From Actinomycetales bacterium (GTDB lineage: Bacteria; Actinomycetota; Actinomycetes; Actinomycetales; Microbacteriaceae): a stretch of 64,000 nt of DNA. Location of the stretch: assembly GCA_017308515.1 (NCBI GenBank), contig JAFKEN010000011.1:1-64000 (forward strand). Direction: 5' to 3'. The notes under the pieces were generated by a model. The model did not search any database. It had not been told where the DNA came from and saw only the letters and a program-made list of their open reading frames with translations. The translations under genes and the position numbers were made by a program. Positions 25,245 to 33,292 of the stretch are shown one piece after another. How positions within the stretch are numbered: the first letter of the stretch is position 1; every line of letters begins with the position of its first letter.

Positions 25245-26773
25245 GCGCGATCCTGCTCCGCGGCGCCCGGCTCGTCGGGGGCGCCGACGCGCCCACCGAT
25301 CTGCTCCTCGCCGAGGGGCGCGTGCGCGCCGTCGGCGTCTCGCGGCACGACCTGTTCGAGCTCGGGCGCGGGCCGGCGGGCGCGATCGAGACGGTCGACC
25401 TCGACGGGCGCTGGGTGCATCCCGGCCTCTGGGATCAGCACGTGCACCTCACCCAGTGGGCCCTCACCGGCGGCCGCCTCGACGTCTCGGCGGCGGCCTC
25501 GGCGGCGGAGGCCGCGGCCATCGTGCGCGAGCACGTGGCGACCGAGGCGCCCGCGCCGGGGGAGGTGCTCGTCGGCACCGGGTTCCGTGACGGGCTCTGG
25601 CCCGACGCCCCGAGCGCCGAGGGGCTCGACGTCGGCGACGTGCCGGTCTGTCTCATCAGCCACGACGTCCACTCGATCTGGAGCAACCGCGCCGCGACTC
25701 TGCTGCTCGGCCTCGGCGAGGACGGCTGGATGCTGCGCGAGCAGGCCGCCTTCGACCTCAACGTGCGCCTGGGCGCGCTGCCCGACGCGGCCCTCGACCG
25801 GGCGGTGCTCGCCGCCGCCCGCCGGGCCGCGGCCCGCGGCGTCGTCGGGGTCGTGGATCTCGAGCTCGAGGGCGCTCCCGCGGCGTGGGCGCGGCGCTTC
25901 GCCGCGGGGTTCCGCGGACTGCGGGTGCGGGCCGGGGTGTACCCGGCCGGGCTCGAGGCGGCGGTCGCGGCGGGGATCCGGTCGGGGGTCGCGGTCGAGG
26001 GCACCGACGGCCTGCTCGAGGGCGGGCCGTTCAAGCTCTTCACCGACGGCGCGCTCGGCACGCGCACCGCGTGGTGCGACGAGCCCTACCCCGGCCCCCT
26101 CGGCGCGCCCACCCGCGGGCATCTGGCGCATGAGCCGGCCGAGCTGCTCGCGGCCGCGCGGGAGGCGCTCGGCCACGGGCTCGTGCCGACGATCCACGCG
26201 ATCGGCGACGCCGCCGTCGCCCTCGCGCTCGACGCCTTCGCCGCGCTCGGGCCGGCCCCCACCGGGGCGCGCTGGCGCATGGAGCACGCGCAGCTCGTGC
26301 GCGACGCCGACCTGCCGCGCTTCGCCGAACTCGGCGTGACCGCGGGTGTGCAGCCGCGCCACGCGATCGACGACCGCGACCTCGCCGACGAGTTCTGGGC
26401 CGACCGCACGGGGCGCATGTACCCGTTCCGCGCGCTGCTCGACGCGGGAGCCGAGCTCGCTCTCGGCTCCGACGCGCCGGTGGCCCCGCTCGACCCGTGG
26501 GCGGCGATCGCCGCCGCGGTCACGCGCACGGCCGACGGGCGGCCCTCGTGGCATCCCGAGCAGCAGATCACGACCGCTGAGGCGCTCGCCGCCTCCACCG
26601 ACGGCCTGGCCGGGCTGCGCGAGGGCGGGCCCGCCGACCTCGTCGTGCTCGACGTGGACCCGCTGGCGATCCGCGTCGACGACCCGCCGGCCGCGGCCGT
26701 GGCGCTCGCCGCCGTGCCGGTGCACGCGACGATGGTCGCCGGCCGCTGGACGCACGGCCCGTACGGGGGCTGA
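25241..26773 (+). CDS. Amidohydrolase (YtcJ-like)
   Basis: 510 aa. Metal-dependent hydrolase: DLDGRWVHPGLWDQHVHLTQW carries the HxH metal motif, followed by PFKLFTDGALGTRTAW, the HAIGDAAV His, and LGSDAPVAPLDPW with the catalytic Asp. This set matches the amidohydrolase_3 group represented by YtcJ. Hydrolyses amide or similar C-N bonds in an unidentified substrate. GTG 25241 overlaps the preceding PaiB-like stop by 4 nt. The stop codon lies in the loop of a 7-bp hairpin (26763-26780). Confidence 0.9.
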   Translation: MSAILLRGARLVGGADAPTDLLLAEGRVRAVGVSRHDLFELGRGPAGAIETVDLDGRWVHPGLWDQHVHLTQWALTGGRLDVSAAASAAEAAAIVREHVATEAPAPGEVLVGTGFRDGLWPDAPSAEGLDVGDVPVCLISHDVHSIWSNRAATLLLGLGEDGWMLREQAAFDLNVRLGALPDAALDRAVLAAARRAAARGVVGVVDLELEGAPAAWARRFAAGFRGLRVRAGVYPAGLEAAVAAGIRSGVAVEGTDGLLEGGPFKLFTDGALGTRTAWCDEPYPGPLGAPTRGHLAHEPAELLAAAREALGHGLVPTIHAIGDAAVALALDAFAALGPAPTGARWRMEHAQLVRDADLPRFAELGVTAGVQPRHAIDDRDLADEFWADRTGRMYPFRALLDAGAELALGSDAPVAPLDPWAAIAAAVTRTADGRPSWHPEQQITTAEALAASTDGLAGLREGGPADLVVLDVDPLAIRVDDPPAAAVALAAVPVHATMVAGRWTHGPYGG

Positions 26774-26780
26774 CCCCCGT
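26763..26780. terminator. Hairpin with the stop codon in its loop
   Basis: ACGGGGG (26763-26769) pairs with CCCCCGT (26774-26780) around CTGA, whose TGA is the amidohydrolase stop. Likely 3'-end or termination structure; no T-run. Confidence 0.45.
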
Positions 26781-26837
26781 GCCGACCGGGACGCCCGCCA
26801 CCTGGGGCCCGCCGCACCGCGGCGGAAGGATCGAGGC

Positions 26838-28274
26838 ATGACCGACACCGCGCCCGCCGCCGCATCCGCTCCCGCCGACCCGGCTCCGGTCGACCCGGCT
26901 CAGGCCGAGCCGGCCCGCGCCCTCGACGCCGCGCCGGCCCGTCGCCGCCCCGCGCTCTACTGGCGCCTCTGGGCGGGGGTGCCGCGCGAGTTGCTCGCGC
27001 TCATCCTCAGCTTCGTCGTCGCCTCGGTCGTGTTCACGGTCTCGATCAGCCTCGTCTCCTCGGCCGCCGGCTCGCTCGTCACGGTCGTGTTCGCAGCGCT
27101 GCTGCTGATCGCCGCGATGTACGTCGCGCGCGGGTCGGGCTTCGTCGAGCTGGCGCTGCAGCGGCTCGCGGGGCGCCCGGTGATCCCGGCGCCCGACTGG
27201 ACCGCGCTCGCCGCCGACGGCGGCTCGGGCTTCGTCGGCTGGCTGCGCGGCCTGTTCGGCAACCGCCACGCCTGGCTGTACCTGCTGCACACCCTCGTGT
27301 TCTTCGTGGTGTCGCTCGTGACCTTCGTGGTCTCGATCGTCTGGGCCTCGATCGCGCTCGGCGGCGTCACGGCCTGGTTCTGGGAGCGATTCCTGCCCGA
27401 CGGCGATCGCGACTTCTTCCTCTCGCAGTGGCTCGTCACGAACTGGTTCGGCGGCGGCGCGATCGACGGCCGCACCGGCGACCTCGTGCTGCAGAGCATC
27501 GTCGGGGTGATTTTCCTCGTCACCCTCCCGTTCGTGACGCGGGGACTCAGCTGGGTGAACTGGGGCGTCGACCGCGGCCTGCTGGGCGTCTCGCGCACGC
27601 GCCAGCTCGAGCAGCGGTTGAGCGACGTCTCCGCGAGCCGCACCGCCGCCGTCGCGGCGGAGGGCTCGGCGCTGCGGCGGCTCGAGCGCGACATCCACGA
27701 CGGCCCCCAGCAGCGCCTCGTTCGCCTGCAGATGGACCTCGCGGCCGCCGACCGCGCGATCGAGAAGGATCCGGCGGCGGCCCGCGAGCTCGTCGCGCAG
27801 GCCCTGCAGCAGTCCCGCGACGCTCTCGAGGAGCTGCGCGCGCTGAGCCGGGGATTCGCCCCGCCGATCCTGCTCGACCGCGGCCTCGTGGCGGCGCTCG
27901 AGTCGCTCGCGGTGCGCAGCCCGCTGCCGACGACCGTGCGATCGAACCTCCCCGAGGGCTTCGAGGTGCCCCCCGAGCTGGCCCGCAACCTGTACTTCAT
28001 CGCCGCGGAGGCGCTCACCAACGCGGCCAAGCACTCGGGTGCCGACGCCGCGACGGTGCTCGTCGAGCTGCGCCGCGTCGTCGACCCCGACGGCACCTGG
28101 ATCGACCTGACCGTCTCCGACGACGGTCGCGGTGGTGCCGCACCGGTCGCGGGGCACGGCCTCGCCGGGCTGACGGAACGCGCCCACGGGCAGGGGGGCG
28201 AGCTCGAGGTCGAGAGCCCCGCCGGCGGCGGCACGCGGATCACGGCCCGGCTGCCGCTCACCCGCGAGGTCTGA
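26838..28274 (+). CDS. NarL-type sensor histidine kinase
   Basis: 478 aa. A Pro/Ala-rich N-terminus (~35 residues), then four to five membrane segments (about residues 50-235), a HisKA_3 domain with phospho-His in RRLERDIHDGPQQRL and a C-terminal HATPase_c domain (AAEALTNAAKHSGA, DDGRGG, GHGLAGLTERA). Such kinases pair with LuxR/NarL regulators; the obvious partner is at 29824-30471, but the two are separated by a minus-strand two-gene insertion. ATG 26838 has GGAAGGA about 10 nt upstream. Confidence 0.92.
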   Translation: MTDTAPAAASAPADPAPVDPAQAEPARALDAAPARRRPALYWRLWAGVPRELLALILSFVVASVVFTVSISLVSSAAGSLVTVVFAALLLIAAMYVARGSGFVELALQRLAGRPVIPAPDWTALAADGGSGFVGWLRGLFGNRHAWLYLLHTLVFFVVSLVTFVVSIVWASIALGGVTAWFWERFLPDGDRDFFLSQWLVTNWFGGGAIDGRTGDLVLQSIVGVIFLVTLPFVTRGLSWVNWGVDRGLLGVSRTRQLEQRLSDVSASRTAAVAAEGSALRRLERDIHDGPQQRLVRLQMDLAAADRAIEKDPAAARELVAQALQQSRDALEELRALSRGFAPPILLDRGLVAALESLAVRSPLPTTVRSNLPEGFEVPPELARNLYFIAAEALTNAAKHSGADAATVLVELRRVVDPDGTWIDLTVSDDGRGGAAPVAGHGLAGLTERAHGQGGELEVESPAGGGTRITARLPLTREV

Positions 28275-28373
28275 GGCGGGCGCCCCGCGGCGCTCGCGGC
28301 CGGGCCGCGGCCTCGACCCCGCGCAGCTCGTTGTGCGCGACCGAGTCCGGGAGACGAACGTCGACTCGGAGCG

Positions 28374-29252
28374 TCATTCGGTCAACGAGGCGAGGATCTC
28401 GGGCGCGTGGTCGTACAGGAGGAAGTGACCTCCCGAGATGACATGCGCCGTCGCACGCGGGATTCGCGCGACGATCGCCCGGCCCGTCTCCGTGCGGACG
28501 TTCCTGTCAGCCGAGCCGTGCCACCAGTGGACGGGGACCGAAACGGCGTCCAGTCCGAATCCCCATGCGCGGGCGATGATCGCGACGTCTTCGGCTGGTC
28601 CGTCGGGTCCGCCCGCGAAACCGTCTCCGAGCGACTCCATCAGGAGCCGGGCGATCTCAGGATGCCGCTGCACGAACCGGGAATCCTCCGACCGCCCACG
28701 TGACAGCGCCGACACCATTCGCTCCGCGGCGTCGCGGGTGCGAGGGGCACTGAGACGGAAGAGACGGCCGAACAGGGCGGGGGTGGCCAGCGCCAGGAAG
28801 TTGTTGAATCGCGTCGTCGGCGCCACGAGATGGTCATCGCGTGTCCAGCGCTCGGCGTACGGAGGGCTCCCCGCTGCGATCACCGCTCTTGTCACGCGCC
28901 GAGGCATGCTCGCCGCGACCGCCAGAGCGAACGCACCTCCGGCAGAGTGGCCCAGCACGGCGAAGCGGGTGAGGGTGAGCGCGGACGAGAGTTCCTCGAT
29001 GTCGGCGGCCCAGTCGCGCAGGGCGCGTCGCGGGGCGCGGGTCGAGGCGCCGAGCCCGGGTCGGTCGACGCTGATCAGCTTGGCGCCGATGCGTTGGGCC
29101 GCCTCGTCCAGCGCCGAACCTGCGCGGCCTGAGGTCGCGGACCCTGGGAAGAAGAGGCAGGGGAACCCGGCAGCGTCTCCGAACTCGTGCCAGGCGAGAA
29201 CTCGCCCATCGTCGAGTCGTATCGTTCGCACGGAGTCCGGCTGAGGCGTCAT
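28374..29252 (-). CDS. Alpha/beta hydrolase
   Basis: 292 aa, alpha/beta-hydrolase fold: oxyanion region FPCLFFPGSATSGRAG, nucleophile elbow VLGHSAGGAFA, an Asp in WWHGSADRNV, and the catalytic His in ISGGHFLLYDH. The Ser-Asp-His triad is complete, so it is a probable esterase, lactonase or epoxide hydrolase-like enzyme; substrate unknown. The ATG at 29252 overlaps the stop of the GbsR-like gene (ATGA), so both are translated together and probably controlled by that regulator. Codons are less GC-biased than in the flanking genes. Confidence 0.9.
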   Translation of the reverse strand: MTPQPDSVRTIRLDDGRVLAWHEFGDAAGFPCLFFPGSATSGRAGSALDEAAQRIGAKLISVDRPGLGASTRAPRRALRDWAADIEELSSALTLTRFAVLGHSAGGAFALAVAASMPRRVTRAVIAAGSPPYAERWTRDDHLVAPTTRFNNFLALATPALFGRLFRLSAPRTRDAAERMVSALSRGRSEDSRFVQRHPEIARLLMESLGDGFAGGPDGPAEDVAIIARAWGFGLDAVSVPVHWWHGSADRNVRTETGRAIVARIPRATAHVISGGHFLLYDHAPEILASLTE

Positions 29253-29722
29253 ATGTCCATCTCTCGATCGGCCCGCTGCCTGTCTCTCCATTCGGAGAGC
29301 AGCGCAGGAAGCCGGGCCGCGAGAAACTCGCCCAGCGACACCATCTCCTCGAGCTCGCGGCGCCGCTCGGGGCTCTGGTCCGCGGTCATGTCCAGCGCTT
29401 CCCGCACCAGGGCGGACATCTCGAGGAATCGGCTGGGATCGAATCCGCTCTCCGCGTCGATCCGGATCCGCACGCGGTCGACCCGCTGACCCACGGCACG
29501 CTCGCGGTCCAGCACTCCGATCGCGGCAAGATCCTTGACCGCGCCGGCCGCGGCGCTCCGGCTCGCTTCGAGCGCACGGGCGAGATCGTCGATGCTCTGC
29601 CACACGGGCGTGCAGACCAGCAGGTACCCAGCGACTCGGCCTGCCATCGGCGAAACCCGATAGCGAGCGACCCACACCTTGCTGATCCGATCGGCGAACC
29701 GGAGTTCCTGATCTGTCGGCAC
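29249..29722 (-). CDS. GbsR/MarR-family regulator
   Basis: 157 aa from GTG 29722. A winged helix-turn-helix of the GbsR/MarR type (RVAGYLLVCTPVWQSIDDLA, then LEASRSAAAGAVKDLAAIGV, then a basic wing GQRVDRVRI), followed by a C-terminal dimerisation helix region. It would regulate itself and the coupled alpha/beta hydrolase gene through the TGACA-type palindrome directly upstream (29740-29761). The ligand is unknown. Confidence 0.87.
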   Translation of the reverse strand: MPTDQELRFADRISKVWVARYRVSPMAGRVAGYLLVCTPVWQSIDDLARALEASRSAAAGAVKDLAAIGVLDRERAVGQRVDRVRIRIDAESGFDPSRFLEMSALVREALDMTADQSPERRRELEEMVSLGEFLAARLPALLSEWRDRQRADREMDI

Positions 29723-29739
29723 CTGAGCAAGCTAACACA

Positions 29740-29761
29740 AATGACAGCTTTGTCTGTCATT
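29740..29761. promoter_or_regulatory. Operator palindrome of the GbsR/hydrolase cassette
   Basis: Perfect 7-bp arms AATGACA (29740-29746) and TGTCATT (29755-29761) with an 8-nt spacer, 18 bp upstream of the GbsR-like start. The position in the promoter and the MarR-like arm length suggest autoregulation. Confidence 0.65.
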
Positions 29762-29823
29762 CAGCTCATCATGAACACGATGGAGCAGCCGGGCGCGACG
29801 ACGCCGCGCCCTAGGCTGGCGGC

Positions 29824-30471
29824 ATGACCGCCCTGCGCGTCCTGGTGGCCGACGACTCCGTGCTGCTGCGCGAGGGGCTGGCGCGGGTGCTCACCGAGGC
29901 CGGCCACGACGTCGTGGCGCAGGTCGGGAGCGCCGACGAGCTGTTCGCGACGCTCGCCGAGGCCGATCCGCAGCTCGTCGTGCTCGACGTGCGGATGCCC
30001 CCCGACTTCCGCGACGAGGGCGTGCGGGCGGCGCTGCGGCTGCGATCCGAGCGGCCGGAGATCGGCATCCTGCTGCTGTCGCAGTACGTCGAGGTCGCCT
30101 ACGCGCAGGAGCTGCTGGGCTCCGGCGCGGGCGGCGTGGGGTATCTGCTCAAAGACCGGGTGGCGAGTCTCGACGAGCTCGTCGACGCGGTCGACCGCAT
30201 CGCCGACGGTGGCGCGGTGCTCGACCCGGAGGTGATCGCTCAGCTCATCGGGCGCCGCCGCGATCCGCTCGCGAGTCTGACGCCGCGCGAGCGGGAGGTG
30301 CTGCAGTACATGGCCGAGGGCCGCAGCAACACCGCGATCGCGCGCGCCATGTTCATCGGCGTAGGCGCGGTGGAGAAGAACGTCACCGCGATCTTCGGCA
30401 AGCTCGGCCTCGAGGAGACCGGCGCGGATCACCGCCGCGTGCTGGCCGTGCTGGCCTGGCTGCAGCGCTGA
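29824..30471 (+). CDS. NarL/LuxR-family response regulator
   Basis: 215 aa. Receiver domain with VADDSVLLREGL, phospho-Asp in LVVLDVRMPPD, Ser in LLLSQY and Lys in LLKDRV. C-terminal LuxR HTH: SLTPREREVLQYMAEGRSNT then ARAMFIGVGAVEKNVTAIF. Most likely partner of the kinase at 26838-28274, from which it is separated by the hydrolase/GbsR cassette. It has its own -10-like box (TAGGCT) 6 nt before the ATG, consistent with leaderless, separate expression. Confidence 0.93.
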   Translation: MTALRVLVADDSVLLREGLARVLTEAGHDVVAQVGSADELFATLAEADPQLVVLDVRMPPDFRDEGVRAALRLRSERPEIGILLLSQYVEVAYAQELLGSGAGGVGYLLKDRVASLDELVDAVDRIADGGAVLDPEVIAQLIGRRRDPLASLTPREREVLQYMAEGRSNTAIARAMFIGVGAVEKNVTAIFGKLGLEETGADHRRVLAVLAWLQR

Positions 30472-30483
30472 GCGCTCAGCGGG

Positions 30484-30639
30484 TCAGGACGCGTTCGCCC
30501 AGCTCTGGAACTCGGGGCGGTCCTCCTGGACGTTGTTGGTCCAGGCGCTGCCGTTCCACCAGCGCAGCTGGGGGATTCCGAGCGGGTCGCGGTACCAGCC
30601 GGCGGGCGCGGTGGGCTGGGTGGGCGTGATCAGGGTCAT
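30484..30639 (-). CDS. Small DUF2510 protein
   Basis: 51 aa, consisting almost only of a DUF2510 module (APAGWYRDPLGIPQLRWWNG, SAWTNNVQ). ATG 30639 with a GGAG motif 9 nt upstream; a longer in-frame reading to 30750 lacks coding character. No membrane segment, unlike most DUF2510 proteins. Function unknown. Confidence 0.65.
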   Translation of the reverse strand: MTLITPTQPTAPAGWYRDPLGIPQLRWWNGSAWTNNVQEDRPEFQSWANAS

Positions 30640-30781
30640 CACGGAACTCCGGGGGGAGAGGCGTGCCGGGGGGCACGTGGCGGGTAGTGGCCGCTGCGGG
30701 TCGGGTATCGGCCATGAGAATGATAGGCACCCCGACGGGGGCCGCACCACACACGATCCCCAGCGAAAACGCTCAAGATCC

Positions 30782-30800
30782 GATCAAGGACGGCTTGATC
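30782..30800. terminator. Hairpin at the arsC 3' end
   Basis: GATCAAG (30782-30788) and CTTGATC (30794-30800) form a 7-bp stem with a 5-nt loop; the arsC stop codon lies in one arm. A second small hairpin with a TTTT loop (AGCG/CGCT) follows on the minus strand. Confidence 0.4.
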
Positions 30801-31269
30801 CCGTACCCTCCGGCAGGATCTCGGCGATGAGCGCTTCCACGCGCGCGCGGATGTCGTCGCGGATGGGCCGCACCTCCTCGATCGGGCGGCCCGCGGGATC
30901 CGTGAGCTCCCAGTCCTCGTAGCGCTTGCCGGGGAACACCGGGCAGGTGTCGCCGCAGCCCATCGTGATGACGACGTCGCTCTCGCGCACCGCCTCGGTG
31001 CGCAGGATCTCGGGGGTGTGGCCCGCGATGTCGACGCCCACCTCGGCCATCGCCTGCACCGCCATCGGGTTGAGCCGATCGGCGGGCTCGCTCCCGGCGG
31101 AGAGCACCCGCACGCGGTCGCCGGCGAGTTCGCGCAGCCAGCCGGCCGCCATCTGCGAGCGTCCGGCGTTGTGCACGCAGACGAACAGCACGGTCGGCGT
31201 GGTGGGCGCGTCGGGGGCGGCGCCGTGGGGCGCGCCGCTCGGTTCGGCCGCGGAAGGGGGAGTCGACAT
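30784..31269 (-). CDS. arsC: Arsenate reductase (mycothiol-type, LMW-phosphatase fold)
   Basis: 161 aa. P-loop CVHNAGRSQMA carries the CX5R arsenate-binding motif, and the segment VVITMGCGDTCPVFPGKRYE is typical of actinobacterial arsenate-mycothiol transferases. Converts arsenate, via a mycothiol adduct, towards arsenite. ATG 31269 is chosen because GAAAGGA lies 8 nt upstream; an ATG at 31278 overlaps this ribosome-binding site. It follows the Cys-rich micropeptide gene by 65 bp on the same strand and is divergent from arsR. Confidence 0.92.
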   Translation of the reverse strand: MSTPPSAAEPSGAPHGAAPDAPTTPTVLFVCVHNAGRSQMAAGWLRELAGDRVRVLSAGSEPADRLNPMAVQAMAEVGVDIAGHTPEILRTEAVRESDVVITMGCGDTCPVFPGKRYEDWELTDPAGRPIEEVRPIRDDIRARVEALIAEILPEGTGSSRP

Positions 31270-31334
31270 CGCGGGCATCCTTTCAGGGTTCGGTGAACGG
31301 CCGGTGACGCATCACCGCGCCGATCGGGCGGAGC

Positions 31335-31418
31335 TCAGCAGCAGGCGGTGACGCAGCAGCCGGTGCGGTGCTCGGCGCAGTCGGCGGGGCAGGCGACGGG
31401 GTCGCAGCAGTCGTGCAT
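31335..31418 (-). CDS. Cysteine-rich micropeptide in the arsenic locus
   Basis: 27 aa with eight cysteines (positions 4, 5, 10, 14, 21, 22, 26, 27) in CC and CxxxC arrangements, plus two His. The ATG at 31418 has a near-perfect GAGGAGG ribosome-binding site 5-6 nt upstream, stronger than that of most genes here. It begins MHDCCDPVAC and ends GCCVTACC. It is directly upstream of arsC and just downstream of probable ArsR operator sites. The composition suggests a thiolate-rich metalloid or metal-binding peptide (mini-metallothionein-like); a regulatory leader peptide is the other option. No known family recognised. Confidence 0.65.
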   Translation of the reverse strand: MHDCCDPVACPADCAEHRTGCCVTACC

Positions 31419-31464
31419 GGGTCCTCCTCGGGGTCGGCGCACAGCGGGTGCCGTGCGCTCGGTG

Positions 31465-31517
31465 CATCGACGGGTGTCGATGGATGCATCGTCGCTTAAA
31501 CATCGACAGACGTCAAT
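31465..31517. promoter_or_regulatory. Probable ArsR operator sites in the arsC/arsR divergent region
   Basis: Perfect inverted repeat CATCGA-cgggtg-TCGATG (31465-31482) and an imperfect second site ATCGAC-agac-GTCAAT (31502-31517), sharing an ATCGAC half-site, in the AT-richer gap between the micropeptide/arsC unit and arsR. The second lies about 22 bp before the arsR ATG. Confidence 0.6.
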
Positions 31518-31538
31518 ATTCATGGCAATCTATGTCTC

Positions 31539-31928
31539 ATGAGCGCCGCCACCCTCTCGCCCCCGCCCTCTCGCGGGCTTCTGCCGCTGCGCGACGTCAC
31601 CGCCGCCGAGGTCGCCGCCTGCTGCGCCCCGCTCGTGCGGGAGCCGATCGCGGCCGACGACGCGGAGTCGCTCGCCCGCGTGCTCAAGGCGCTCGCCGAT
31701 CCGGCCCGGCTGCGCCTGGTGTCGATGGTCGCCGCCCACGAGGGCGGTGAGGCGTGCGTGTGCGACCTCACGGAACCGCTCGGGCTCAGCCAGCCGACCG
31801 TCTCGCACCACCTCAAGGTGCTCGTCGAGGCCGGGTTCCTGACGCGCAGCAAGCGCGGCACCTGGGCGTACTACCGCATCGTGCCCGGCTCCCTCGAGGG
31901 CGTCGCCGGCCTGCTCGCGGGCGTGTGA
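31539..31928 (+). CDS. arsR: ArsR-family metalloid repressor
   Basis: 129 aa. Winged helix with LKALADPARLRLVSMVAAH, the sensing motif EACVCDLTEPLGLSQPTV and SHHLKVLVEAGFLTRSKRG. The CVC pair in the helix before the recognition helix is the classic ArsR As(III) site. An additional CC pair lies near residue 28 (EVAACCAPL), as in the actinobacterial CC-type ArsR. Represses the divergent arsenic genes; As(III) binding releases it. Its stop overlaps the MIP channel start (GTGA), so they are coupled. Confidence 0.93.
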   Translation: MSAATLSPPPSRGLLPLRDVTAAEVAACCAPLVREPIAADDAESLARVLKALADPARLRLVSMVAAHEGGEACVCDLTEPLGLSQPTVSHHLKVLVEAGFLTRSKRGTWAYYRIVPGSLEGVAGLLAGV

Positions 31929-32647
31929 GCGCGAGCGACGCGGCGATGGCCGAACCCCGCCGAGACCTCGCCGGCCGCGTGCGCGCCGCGCTCGCCGAAC
32001 TCCTCGGCACGGGCCTGCTGGTCGCGACCGTCATCGGGTCGGGCATCGCGGCGTCGCGGATGTCGCCGACGGACGTCGGGCTCCAGCTGCTCGAGAACGC
32101 TCTCGTCACCGCGCTCGCCCTGTTCGTGCTGATCGCCGTCTTCGCGCCGATCAGCGGGGCCTACTTCAATCCGGTCGTGCTCGCCGCGGACGCGGTTCTC
32201 ACCCCCGCCCGCCGCCGCGACGTGCCGCTGTTCGTCGTCGCGCAGCTCGTCGGGGGTGCGCTCGGCGCCGTGCTCGCGAACCTCATGTTCGGGCTGCCCG
32301 CGGTCTCGATCGCGACGACCGATCGCGTGAGCGCCGACACGGTGCTCGGCGAGGTGGTGGCGACCGCCGGCCTCGTGCTCGTGATCCTGCTGCTCGCCCG
32401 CACCGGGCGATCGGCGCTCATCGCCCCCGCGGTGGCGGCGTGGATCGGCGCGGCCTACTTCTTCACCAGCAGCACGTCGTTCGCGAACCCCGCGGTCGCG
32501 CTCGCGCGGATGCTCAGCGACACCTTCGCGGGCATCTCGCCGCTGTCGGCGCTCGCCTTCGTCGCGGCGCAACTCGTCGGGGGAGCGCTCGGGCTCGCGC
32601 TGGCCGTCCTCCTCACCCCGCGGCGGTCGCCCGGTTCTGCGGCGTGA
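31925..32647 (+). CDS. MIP-family channel (aquaglyceroporin-like)
   Basis: 240 aa, six membrane segments of the MIP/aquaporin family. The second pore motif is canonical NPA (SFANPAVALARML), while the first is NPV (AYFNPVVLAADA), a change often found in arsenic-linked MIPs. Coupled by 4 nt to arsR. In alphaproteobacterial ars operons a similar channel (AqpS) replaces the arsenite pump, so this channel may let arsenite formed by ArsC diffuse out. Its 3' end overlaps the convergent arsC by 35 nt. Confidence 0.88.
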   Translation: MSASDAAMAEPRRDLAGRVRAALAELLGTGLLVATVIGSGIAASRMSPTDVGLQLLENALVTALALFVLIAVFAPISGAYFNPVVLAADAVLTPARRRDVPLFVVAQLVGGALGAVLANLMFGLPAVSIATTDRVSADTVLGEVVATAGLVLVILLLARTGRSALIAPAVAAWIGAAYFFTSSTSFANPAVALARMLSDTFAGISPLSALAFVAAQLVGGALGLALAVLLTPRRSPGSAA

Positions 32648-33281
32648 TCCCGAGCTCGTCGAGGAGCGCGAGCACGCGGCGCTCGATCTCGTCGCGCACC
32701 GGTCGCACCGCCGCGACGTCTTTGCCGGCGGGGTCGTCGAGCACCCACTCCTCGTAGCGCTTGCCGGGGAAGACGGGGCACGCATCGCCGCAGCCCATGG
32801 TGATCACGACATCGGCGGCGCGCACGACCTCGTCGGTCCACGGCTTCGGGTACTCGTTGGAGATGTCGATGCCGCGTTCCTTCATCGCGGCGACGGCGGC
32901 CGGGTTGACGAGGTCGCCGGGCTCGGAGCCCCCCGACCAGGCGACTCCCTGCTCGCCCGCGTAGTGCTCGAAGAAGCCCAGGGCCATCTGCGAGCGGCCC
33001 GCATTGTGCACGCACAGGAAGAGCACCGTCGGCTTGCCGTCGAGGTGCTTGCCCTCCACGCGTGCGAGCGCGCGCAGCCGCTGGCGGGCGAAGCGCTCGG
33101 CGAGCAGAGGGAGGAAGTTGATGACGGTGGCGCGGCCGGCGAACTGGTCGTAGGAGGTGATCAGGAACCTCTCGATCGTCTCGGCGCCGAAGACGCCCTC
33201 GAACTCGCGCGCGAGGCGCGTCGCAGCCGACCTGAGGACGACCTGCGCGTCGAGGGTGAGGGTGGGGGTCTGCTCGAACAT
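32613..33281 (-). CDS. Arsenate reductase with N-terminal helical domain
   Basis: 222 aa. Residues ~10-75 form the three-helix-bundle domain seen on some actinobacterial ArsC proteins (TRLAREFEGVFGAETIERFL). Then comes the LMW-phosphatase-fold reductase with CVHNAGRSQMALG and VVITMGCGDACPVFPGKRYE. ATG 33281 has GAAAGG 9 nt upstream; an ATG at 33296, overlapping the upstream stop, is the alternative. Second gene of the minus-strand unit begun by the ArsR-ArsC fusion. Convergent 35-nt overlap with the MIP gene. Confidence 0.9.
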   Translation of the reverse strand: MFEQTPTLTLDAQVVLRSAATRLAREFEGVFGAETIERFLITSYDQFAGRATVINFLPLLAERFARQRLRALARVEGKHLDGKPTVLFLCVHNAGRSQMALGFFEHYAGEQGVAWSGGSEPGDLVNPAAVAAMKERGIDISNEYPKPWTDEVVRAADVVITMGCGDACPVFPGKRYEEWVLDDPAGKDVAAVRPVRDEIERRVLALLDELGITPQNRATAAG

Positions 33282-33292
33282 CGTGCTGCCTT

